In this document: positions 9,496 to 17,122 of the stretch, piece after piece
Layout of the letters: each line of letters starts with the position of its first letter
Numbering within the stretch: position 1 is the first letter of the stretch
Assembly (NCBI RefSeq): GCF_001189955.1
Contig: NZ_LFLT01000026.1
Location: forward strand, 1 to 64,000
Reading direction: 5' to 3'
Length of the DNA: 64,000 bases
DNA from: Herbaspirillum chlorophenolicum
GTDB lineage: Bacteria; Pseudomonadota; Gammaproteobacteria; Burkholderiales; Burkholderiaceae_D
Notes under the pieces: model-generated
Databases searched by the model: none
Told to the model about the DNA's origin: nothing
Seen by the model: only the letters and a program-made list of their open reading frames with translations
Position numbers and translations under genes: made by a program

Positions 9496-9504
9496 ATTCT
9501 AGCA
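9496..9504 (-). promoter_or_regulatory. Candidate extended -10 promoter of rpsU
   Basis: The minus strand reads TGCTAGAAT (TGn plus TAGAAT), about 45 nt before the rpsU ATG; TTCCAA stands near the -35 position. The same TGC-TAnAnT form is seen at the rpoD and tRNA-Ile2 candidates. Confidence 0.5.
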
Positions 9505-9647
9505 GACCGCGGCTCCGATTGGAAGGCCGGACGTGGCATTTTTTCCACCTGAAACGTAAAAATCGGATAAAAATCAATTACTTATTCCAGGCAAGCTGAG
9601 GCTGCGCATGAACTGTCCCCCACTTGTTGCCCAATAAAAATGCCGAA

Positions 9648-10847
9648 TCAGACGGCAGATCCCGCCGCCACGCCCGAGGCCCAGGCCCACTGGAAGTTGT
9701 AGCCGCCCAACCAGCCGGTAACATCGGTGGCCTCACCAATGAAATGCAGCCCAGGCACCTTGGCCGCCATCATGCTCTGCTGCGACAGTTCGCGGGTATC
9801 GATGCCGCCCAGCGTCACTTCGGCCTTGCGATAGCCCTCCGAACCACTGGGCAGGATCACCCAGCGGTTGAGCGAATCGCCAAGCTGGCGCAGCGCCTTG
9901 TCCGGCATATCCGCGATACGGGCGCCGGTATCGAAACCATTGACCTTGAGCCATCCCTCGGCCAGCCGGCCGGGCAGCCACTGCGCCAGGATATTGCCAA
10001 GGCTCTTCTTGATCGTCCCTTTGCCCGCAATCAGCGCCTCGGCCACGTCGACCCCGGGCAGCAGGTTCAGCGTCAGCGGCGTGCTGAGCTGCCAGAAGCT
10101 GGAAATCTGCAGGATCGCCGGGCCGGACAGTCCCCGATGCGTGAACAGCAAATCCTCAAGGAAGTAGCCGCGCTCTTTCTTGGCGCCGGTCTCTACCTCC
10201 ACCTGCAAGGCGATCCCGGCCAGGTCGACAAAAGGCTCCCAGCCGCGGCCATCGAAAGTCAGCGGCACCAGGCCCGGGCGCGTCTCCACCACCTTGAGGC
10301 CGAACTGCTTGGCGATACGGTAGGCGAAATCGGTAGCGCCGATCTTGGGAATGGACAGCCCGCCCGTGGCAATCACCACGCTGGAGGCGAGAATCTCGCC
10401 GGCGCTGGTGTCGATGCGAAACAGGTCCCCGCTCTTGCCCACCTGCGCCACACTGCATGGCATGCGCCAGGCGACATTGCCGGCATCGCATTCGGCCTTG
10501 AGCATGGCGATGATGTCTTCGGCAGAGTCGTCGCAAAACAGTTGCCCCTTGTGCTTCTCGTGGAAGCCGATGCGATGGCGCTTGACCAGCCCGATGAAAT
10601 CCTGCGGCGTATAACGCGACAAGGCGCTGCGGCAAAAATGCGGGTTCTGGGAAAGATAATGCTGCGGACCGGCGCCGGCATTGGTGAAGTTGCAGCGGCC
10701 GCCGCCCGAGATGCGGATCTTCTCCGCCAGGCGCGTCGCATGGTCGATCAGCACCACGCTGCGCCCGCGCTGCCCCGCTACGGCGGCGCACATCATGCCT
10801 GCCGCACCGGCGCCGATCACGGCGACATCAAACTGTTGGGAACTCAT
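9648..10847 (-). CDS. NAD(P)/FAD-dependent oxidoreductase, HI0933/BaiN-like flavoprotein
   Basis: 399 aa. The N-terminal Rossmann dinucleotide-binding motif is VAVIGAGAAGMMCA, followed by the family's GGGRCNFTN motif and VVIATGGLSIP. The C-terminal end is GEATDVTGWLGGYNFQWAWASG, typical of the HI0933-like (COG2081) flavoproteins. Their physiological substrate is generally unknown; a gut member, BaiN, acts in bile-acid metabolism. I chose the ATG giving MSSQQFDVAVIG: it has a GGAG site and puts the Rossmann fold at the N-terminus, whereas the frame continues another 59 codons upstream without credible content. Confidence 0.88.
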   Translation of the reverse strand: MSSQQFDVAVIGAGAAGMMCAAVAGQRGRSVVLIDHATRLAEKIRISGGGRCNFTNAGAGPQHYLSQNPHFCRSALSRYTPQDFIGLVKRHRIGFHEKHKGQLFCDDSAEDIIAMLKAECDAGNVAWRMPCSVAQVGKSGDLFRIDTSAGEILASSVVIATGGLSIPKIGATDFAYRIAKQFGLKVVETRPGLVPLTFDGRGWEPFVDLAGIALQVEVETGAKKERGYFLEDLLFTHRGLSGPAILQISSFWQLSTPLTLNLLPGVDVAEALIAGKGTIKKSLGNILAQWLPGRLAEGWLKVNGFDTGARIADMPDKALRQLGDSLNRWVILPSGSEGYRKAEVTLGGIDTRELSQQSMMAAKVPGLHFIGEATDVTGWLGGYNFQWAWASGVAAGSAV

Positions 10848-10928
10848 CTCATCTCCGGCACACATCTCGGATGCTGCCCGAGCTTGATTCAAAACCGTGA
10901 TTGTCCGCGATCCGGACATACAAAGACA

Positions 10929-10958
10929 AGGGGCGGACATCTTTCGATACCCGCCCCC
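10929..10958 (-). terminator. Terminator-like hairpin after the ybdK-type gene
   Basis: GGGGCGG (10930-10936) pairs with CCGCCCC (10951-10957) around a 14-nt loop, followed on the minus strand by TTGTCTTTG. It lies just past the stop at 10988 and before the flavoprotein gene. Confidence 0.5.
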
Positions 10959-10987
10959 TGCAATTGCCGCAACCGGCGCAAACCGGT

Positions 10988-12214
10988 TTATTGGAAATAA
11001 GGCGGCGGCGCCTCGCCCATCCACAGTTCGGACGACAACCGCATCATGTCGTTGAGCGAGCCGCGCTGCGTGAACACCTGGCGCAGCCAGCCGGCGTCGG
11101 ACAGGCGGTCATGCGCCATGCGGCGCAGGCGCTGCAGCGTCTGCCGCTCGGCATCATTCTGCACATAGGGTTCGAGCAGTTGCAATTGCTGCAGCAGGTG
11201 TTCGAAGATAGGCAGCTTGCGCGACTCCGACGGCGTCGCGCCATGCAATGCCAGCATCCCGTTCAGGCCGAAGCGGCTGGCTTCGAAACGGTTGTACTGG
11301 TACAGCAGGTAGAAATCGTCGGTCACCGTGAACGGCCGCTCGGTCAGCACCCAGCGCGCCAGCAGCTGCGCATACGCGCCCAGGTGGGCGGCATGCTCGA
11401 TGGTCAATGGCGTATCGCAGACCCGGATTTCCACGGTGCCGTATTCGGGCTTGGGACGGATGTCCCAGTAGAAATCCTTCATGCTGGCGATGATGCCCAT
11501 CCGCATGAGCTCGTCGTAATACGTCTCGAACTCGGCCCACTTGGTATGCACCGGCGCCGTCCCCGACAACGGGAAGGCACGCACCACGTTGCTGCGCGAG
11601 GAATCGAAGCGGGTATCGGCGCCCTGGTAGAACGGCGAGGCGGCCGACAGTGCGATGAAGTGCGGCACATAGCGCGAGAAAGCGTGCGTCAGGTAAAGCG
11701 CGTCATCGCCGGTAGGCACGCCAATGTGGATATGCTGGCCGAACACGGTAAAGGTCTTGGCCAGGTAGCCGTACTTTTCGTGCAGATGATGGAAGCGCTC
11801 GCTGGGCGTAATGCGCTGCTCGTTCCAGTGCTGGAACGGGTGCGCGCCGCCGCCGGAGACGTCAATGTTGAGATAGCGCGCGCCATTGTTGAGCGCGGCG
11901 CGCAAGCCTTTCAACTCCTCGACCAGCTCATCGACGCGGGTGTGGATGTTCGAATTGAGCTCGATCATCCCCTGCGTCATTTCCAGCTTGATCTGCTTTT
12001 GCAGTTCGCGCGGCGCAATCCAGTTCAGCAGGTCGACCGCATCGCTGGCCAGGTTGTAGTTGCGGCGGTTGACCAGTTGCAGTTCCAGTTCGATGCCCAT
12101 CGTGAATGGCGTCGACGAACTGAACGGCAGGATACCCGCGCTGCCTTGCGGATGCTCGGTTTGTGCGCCGGCATCGAAGCCGGGCTCGTTTCGGGTCAGT
12201 GTCTCGGTATTCAT
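10988..12214 (-). CDS. ybdK: YbdK-type carboxylate-amine ligase (GCS2 family)
   Basis: 408 aa. Related to glutamate-cysteine ligases; E. coli YbdK has weak gamma-glutamylcysteine ligase activity in vitro and its true substrate is unsettled. Visible family elements are MGIELELQLVNRRNYNLA (ATP and metal site, about residues 39-56), VFGQHIHIGVPTGDDA and RPKPEYGTVEIRVCDTP. The start overlaps the end of the antiporter gene by 4 nt (ATGA), so the two are translationally coupled. The coupling to a Kef-type antiporter is suggestive, because glutathione gates KefB/KefC, but no functional link is shown here. Confidence 0.9.
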   Translation of the reverse strand: MNTETLTRNEPGFDAGAQTEHPQGSAGILPFSSSTPFTMGIELELQLVNRRNYNLASDAVDLLNWIAPRELQKQIKLEMTQGMIELNSNIHTRVDELVEELKGLRAALNNGARYLNIDVSGGGAHPFQHWNEQRITPSERFHHLHEKYGYLAKTFTVFGQHIHIGVPTGDDALYLTHAFSRYVPHFIALSAASPFYQGADTRFDSSRSNVVRAFPLSGTAPVHTKWAEFETYYDELMRMGIIASMKDFYWDIRPKPEYGTVEIRVCDTPLTIEHAAHLGAYAQLLARWVLTERPFTVTDDFYLLYQYNRFEASRFGLNGMLALHGATPSESRKLPIFEHLLQQLQLLEPYVQNDAERQTLQRLRRMAHDRLSDAGWLRQVFTQRGSLNDMMRLSSELWMGEAPPPYFQ

Positions 12215-13419
12215 TCGCGTCCACTTTCACCAGATTTGATCAGCGCAAACTGCGTCGCGACCGGCCCCAGGAATTCCAGCGCAATCAATGAACCTGCCAG
12301 CAGCGGCAGCACATTGGCCGTGGTATGCGGGTACAGCGACGACACGGTTTGCATCAGCCCTACCCCGACTTCCGTCATGGGCAAGGTCCCTAAAGTCAGC
12401 AACCCGGCCTGGCGCCAGTTCATGCGCGCAAAACGCGCGAACAGGAAGATGCCGCACCCCATCGCCAGGAAACGCGCGGCAATCAGGATCAGCACGGAGA
12501 AGCCGAGTATCGACAGGTCCGACAGGCGCATCGATGCGCCCACGGTGACGAACAGCATCACCACGAACAGTTCGTTGGCAACGCCGAATTCAAGTTCCAT
12601 CAGGTCGAACTGGCGATCCAGGTTCTTCGACAGGATGGCGAAGATCAGCATGGTCAGCATCACCGGCAGATGCAGCGCATGCGCCACGCCGATGGCCAGC
12701 GCAATCACCGAGATCACCAGCACGAACTGCGAGCTGCCTTCCCGGCCAAGCAGGCGCGCCAGCGGCATCATCAGCCAGTAAGTCAAATAGGCCAGCAGCG
12801 CCGAACCGAACAACGAATACAGCGTGTGCTGGATCAGCGTGGAGACCGGCGTGCCGGCCTCATGCGCAATCACCGGCAACAAGGCGTAAGCCGCCAGCAC
12901 CGCCACGAAATTGTTCAACGCAGTCATCGCCGCCAGGCGGCGCGTGACCTGGCCTTCGGCCTTGAGGTCGCGCAGCACCACCAGCACCACGGCCGGCGCG
13001 GTGGCGATCGCCATCACGCCGCCCAACAGCGCCATCACCGGATCGGAACCGAACCAGATGAGCGCGACGCTGACAAAAACGAAGCACAGCACCGCGGAAG
13101 TCCCGACGGTAATCAGCAGCCATTTCTCGCGGCGCAGCCAGCCGATATCGACATACCGTCCCAGCTGGTAGAGCACCAGCGCCACGGCAATATCGGCGAA
13201 CACGTTGGTGACCTTGAGTACTTCACCCGACAACAGGTTGAGACCACCGGCGCCGAGAACGAAGCCGACCAGCAGATAACCGGTAATGCGCGGCACCCAC
13301 GGTGACTTGGAAACTACGTAGCCCGCGATCAGCCCAAACAACAGCAAGCCGCCGAATACCAGCAAGGCATTCCATTGCAGCGTCTGTGCGAGGGTGAAAG
13401 ACGGAAGAGCCCACTCCAT
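12211..13419 (-). CDS. Cation:proton antiporter, CPA2/Kef type
   Basis: 402 aa with about 12 membrane segments, e.g. LLVFGGLLLFGLIAGYVVS and ITGYLLVGFVLGAGGLNLL. It is the Na+/H+ exchanger (CPA2) membrane domain alone; the cytoplasmic TrkA-N/RCK domain of full KefB/KefC is absent. The start MEWALPSF is set by a strong AGGAGGAGAT site; the frame begins 16 codons earlier without such a site. Probably a K+ or Na+/H+ exchanger of the inner membrane. It overlaps the YbdK-type gene by 4 nt downstream. Confidence 0.87.
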   Translation of the reverse strand: MEWALPSFTLAQTLQWNALLVFGGLLLFGLIAGYVVSKSPWVPRITGYLLVGFVLGAGGLNLLSGEVLKVTNVFADIAVALVLYQLGRYVDIGWLRREKWLLITVGTSAVLCFVFVSVALIWFGSDPVMALLGGVMAIATAPAVVLVVLRDLKAEGQVTRRLAAMTALNNFVAVLAAYALLPVIAHEAGTPVSTLIQHTLYSLFGSALLAYLTYWLMMPLARLLGREGSSQFVLVISVIALAIGVAHALHLPVMLTMLIFAILSKNLDRQFDLMELEFGVANELFVVMLFVTVGASMRLSDLSILGFSVLILIAARFLAMGCGIFLFARFARMNWRQAGLLTLGTLPMTEVGVGLMQTVSSLYPHTTANVLPLLAGSLIALEFLGPVATQFALIKSGESGRE

Positions 13420-13454
13420 ATCTCCTCCTGACAATGATTCGGATTGTTGAAACC

Positions 13455-13479
13455 GCATGATGCACAACGTACATCATGC
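13455..13479. repeat. Stem-loop in the antiporter leader
   Basis: GCATGATG (13455-13462) and CATCATGC (13472-13479) form a perfect 8-bp inverted repeat with a 9-nt loop, about 36 nt before the antiporter start. It could be an operator or an mRNA hairpin. The rest of 13420-13690 is AT-rich around 13585-13650 (likely promoter) and holds no gene. Confidence 0.45.
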
Positions 13480-13690
13480 AGATCGCATGAGCGTCGGCAA
13501 GCTGTCCGGCATGTCGAAGGATGCTTGCGTGATGGTGACAGTGCCGGTTATATGAGCCGACCAATGATGCTGCTCGTCGCGATGATCTTTTTTATATTAC
13601 AACGGAATAATTGATTTTCTTCGTTTGATATTTTTCGTCGGGAATTTATCCGCAACGTATTCGAGTCCGGAGACAATCATTTGAGGTATC

Positions 13691-16600
13691 TCATTGTTCC
13701 CAAAAACGGCCATCGGCAGTAATCAGAGCAGACCTGATTCGTTTGTCAGAAAACACCGACATCAGCGCGCCGCGATAGCGCGCCAGTTGCGCCGCATAAT
13801 CGGCGCGTTCGCTGTCCAGCAGGCGCCGCTTGTAATCGAGAATCCACACTTCGTCGTCAAACATGACCACGCGGTCGCAGCGCAGCACACCGGCGGGTGT
13901 GACGATTTCCATCTCATTACGCGCCGCGCGGTGCAGCGCAGGATTGAAGAAGCGCTCCAGCTCCGGCTGCGCGAACACATGCCGCGCCTGCGCATGCACC
14001 ACCTGCGCCAGCTCCGCCGAAATGCCCAGCCAGCGCACCAGCACAGGCGCGGACGGTACCTGCGGCGGCCAGTGCGCCGAATACGTCAGGCGTTCCAGCA
14101 ATGCATGCAGTGCGACACCTTCGTCGATGGCGGCATTGCCGACCAAAGTGCCATCTTCACCGATGGCCGGCGGCGCACTCCCCTCTTCATCAGCCGACAT
14201 GCCGAACAGCGAAGGCGGCATCGGACGCGGATCGAACAACGCGATCTCAACATCCAATGCGACATCGATCGCCTCAGCGCCCGCCACCGCCTCGGTGGCG
14301 ATATCGCGCACCGGCGCTTCGGCGGCGAACAAGCGCTGGTACCAGCTGCCTTCCTGCAGCCCCCCTTCACTTGCGCCACGGGTGCCGGCCACGCCGGAAA
14401 CCAGCAGCAATTGCTTGGCGCGCGTGATGGCGACGTACAGCAGGTTCCAGTCTTCCTGCAGGCGGAAAGATTCCTCGGCGGCGAACAGATGCTCGCGCGC
14501 GCGGCCACGCTCGCTGCGGCGGCCGAATGCGGAAAAATGCGTGGGTGCGTCCCGGTCTTGCGGCCAGTCGCACAGGATGCCGACGTTGTCATCCACCGAG
14601 TCGCTGTGGTTGGCATCCAGCAGCGCCACCACCGGCGCCTCCAGCCCTTTGGCGCTGTGCACGGTGAGGATACGTACGGCATCGGCGGCAGCATCGACAC
14701 TGGCCTCATCGGGCGCATCGCCGCCGGAACTGCGTTGCAGCACGCGCAAGGCGTCGATGAATTTGGGCAGGCTGGGATAACGCCCGGCATCCATGTTCAG
14801 CGACAGTTCAACGAAGGCCGCGATATTGCCTAAGGTCTGGCTGCGCGTGAGCGGCGAGGCGTTCTGCGCATAACGCGCCACCAGTTGCCCCTGGTGCAGG
14901 ATCCGGTCCAGCAGGTCATGCACCGGCAAATGGGGCGCGGCTTGCAGCCAGCGCTCCAGCAGGTTGACCGCGCGCACGATCTCCGACGAAGCGCTGCCGT
15001 CGCGCTGCATGGCCTGCATGCGCTGCCACCAGTGGCCGCCATCGGCGTCGCCGCCCGATTTTCCACGAATCGCGATCTGGATCAGGTCGTGGTCGGACGC
15101 GCCGATGATCGGGCTCTTGAGCACATGCGCCAGCGCGCGCGTGTCGTTGGGCGTGATCAGGAAAGTCAGCAACGCAATCAGGTCGGCAATCTCCAGCGAT
15201 TCCAGCAGGCCGCCGCGCCGGTCGGACACGAATGGGATGCCGGCCGAGCGCAACGCGCTTTCATAGGCCGCCAGGTGGGTGCGCTTGCGCACCAGCAGCA
15301 TGATGTCGCCCCAGCGCATCGACCGCTCCGACTTGCCATCAGTCACCGGCACTTCGCGGCAAGCCTTGAGCAAGGCCTGGGCCAGCGCCTCGCCTTCCAG
15401 GCGGCGGCGCGCGTCTTCTTCCTCTTCGCGCGGCGTGATCAGCGGATTGCGCCAGGCGATGACGTGCTCTTGCTCTTCCTGCGGCGCCTGTTCTTGCGTT
15501 TCAACCGGTTTCGCCAAAGGCAGGCGCCATACTTCACCACCATCGATGCCCAATGTGGTCTGCTGCGCGAACAGCGGATTGCCGCCTCGCATGAAAGACT
15601 GGTTCAGCACCGCCACCACCGCACTGGCATTGCGCCGCGTCTGGTTGGCGCGCAGAATGGCGGCGCCTTGCTCACGCAGCAGTTCGCGCGCCGCCACAAA
15701 TACACGCGGCTCGGCACGGCGGAAACGGTAAATCGATTGCTTGGGGTCGCCCACCACGAACACGCTGGGCTGCTCCACATCGCCGCCATACGCGCGCAGC
15801 CAGGAACGCACGATGCTCCACTGCAGCGGGTTGGTGTCCTGGAATTCGTCCAGCAGGATGTGCTTGTAGCGCGCATCCAGGCGCGTCTGCAGGTAGGCGG
15901 CGCTGGCCTCGTCGTTGAGCAGGCGGTAGGCTTGCCATTCGAGGTCGGCAAAGTCGAACACGCGCTGCTCGGATTTCACTTCCTGATAAAAATCGAGGTA
16001 GGCGCGCCCGGCAGTGAAGAGCGCCCGGTTCAGTTGCAAGACTGTCTTTTCCTTGCTGCGTTGCTGCAGCGCCCTGATTTCCTCGCCGACTGCATTGAAC
16101 TCTTTTTCGAAAGCCTCCAGCGCCCCCTCTTCCTCGGCGCCGTAATGCTTGACCAACGCGGCAAGGAAGGCTTTCACCTTGCCGTTCTTGCGAGGCTTGT
16201 CCTTGTCGTCATAGAACTGGCTGGACAAAGCCTCAAAGTTTTCCAGTGCAGCGCCTGCTGTCATCGCAGTCTCGATCGCGACCGCGCGCGTCTTGTTGGC
16301 CGCCGATCCCTGCCCCAGCAAAACCGCCAGTTGGCCGATACGGCCGCGCAAGCTGCCGTCGTCCCACAAGGTCAGCCGCGCGTCGAGGCGTGCGTCGCTG
16401 CCGCACAGTTGCTCCAGCCACAGGAGTGGTGTCGGCTCGGTGGCATCATCGGCATCCTGCTGGGTCGACGCCCACCATTCCGCGCGCTTGTCGAGAAAGG
16501 CATCCAGCAAGTTGCGCGCATTGAAGTCGCCGGCCAGTTCGTACAGCTCCAGCAAGGCTGCCTTGATTGCGCCCTCCTTGGGCGAGCGCAGGCTTTGCAT

Positions 16601-17122
16601 GAAGCGGCGATAAGCCTCGTCCAGCAGCTCGCCGTTCTTCTCGGTCAGCGTGTAGCCATGCGGCACACCGGCCGCCAGCGGCGCGATCTGCAGCAGGCGG
16701 GCGAACCAGCTGTGGAAGGTGTCGATGGACAGGCTCTGCTCGCTCGACAAGATACGTTCATAAAGGCCGCGCGCCGCCGGCATCAGGCGTTCAAGATCGG
16801 CTTTGGCCACGCCGCGTTCACACAGCAGGGCGGCGGCTTCCTTGTCATCGGCCAGCGCCAGTTGGTGCAACAGCTCCATCAGGCGCTCGCGCATTTCCTG
16901 CGCGGCCTTGCGCGTGAAGGTGATGGCCAGCAGTTCGGAAGCCTGGGCGCCGGCCAGCAACAGGCGCAGCATGCGCGCCACCAGCAGCCAGGTCTTGCCA
17001 CTGCCGGCGCAGGCCTCGACTACCACCGAGTGCCGCGGGTCGCAAGCCGCACGCGTGAAAGTGCCAGCATCGACGGCGACACCGTCGACTTCATAGGCGG
17101 CCGGTTTTTCCTGAGCGCTCAC
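13691..17122 (-). CDS. addA: AddA-like UvrD/Rep superfamily helicase-nuclease
   Basis: 1143 aa. Helicase-nuclease subunit for double-strand-break end processing. Walker A CAGSGKT is at about residues 38-44. Motif II ILLDEFQDTNPLQW, motif III VFVVGDPKQSIYRFR, motif V ILTVHSAKGLEAPVV and motif VI YVAITRAKQLLLV are all present. The C-terminal RecB-type nuclease has WILDYKRRL and the QxxxY motif (AAQLARY). The start is a GTG whose last bases overlap the TGA of the upstream addB-like gene (GTGA), preceded by AAGGGGGCG; the frame runs 13 codons further upstream but inside addB. The pair substitutes for or supplements RecBCD. Confidence 0.9.
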   Translation of the reverse strand: MSAQEKPAAYEVDGVAVDAGTFTRAACDPRHSVVVEACAGSGKTWLLVARMLRLLLAGAQASELLAITFTRKAAQEMRERLMELLHQLALADDKEAAALLCERGVAKADLERLMPAARGLYERILSSEQSLSIDTFHSWFARLLQIAPLAAGVPHGYTLTEKNGELLDEAYRRFMQSLRSPKEGAIKAALLELYELAGDFNARNLLDAFLDKRAEWWASTQQDADDATEPTPLLWLEQLCGSDARLDARLTLWDDGSLRGRIGQLAVLLGQGSAANKTRAVAIETAMTAGAALENFEALSSQFYDDKDKPRKNGKVKAFLAALVKHYGAEEEGALEAFEKEFNAVGEEIRALQQRSKEKTVLQLNRALFTAGRAYLDFYQEVKSEQRVFDFADLEWQAYRLLNDEASAAYLQTRLDARYKHILLDEFQDTNPLQWSIVRSWLRAYGGDVEQPSVFVVGDPKQSIYRFRRAEPRVFVAARELLREQGAAILRANQTRRNASAVVAVLNQSFMRGGNPLFAQQTTLGIDGGEVWRLPLAKPVETQEQAPQEEQEHVIAWRNPLITPREEEEDARRRLEGEALAQALLKACREVPVTDGKSERSMRWGDIMLLVRKRTHLAAYESALRSAGIPFVSDRRGGLLESLEIADLIALLTFLITPNDTRALAHVLKSPIIGASDHDLIQIAIRGKSGGDADGGHWWQRMQAMQRDGSASSEIVRAVNLLERWLQAAPHLPVHDLLDRILHQGQLVARYAQNASPLTRSQTLGNIAAFVELSLNMDAGRYPSLPKFIDALRVLQRSSGGDAPDEASVDAAADAVRILTVHSAKGLEAPVVALLDANHSDSVDDNVGILCDWPQDRDAPTHFSAFGRRSERGRAREHLFAAEESFRLQEDWNLLYVAITRAKQLLLVSGVAGTRGASEGGLQEGSWYQRLFAAEAPVRDIATEAVAGAEAIDVALDVEIALFDPRPMPPSLFGMSADEEGSAPPAIGEDGTLVGNAAIDEGVALHALLERLTYSAHWPPQVPSAPVLVRWLGISAELAQVVHAQARHVFAQPELERFFNPALHRAARNEMEIVTPAGVLRCDRVVMFDDEVWILDYKRRLLDSERADYAAQLARYRGALMSVFSDKRIRSALITADGRFWEQ

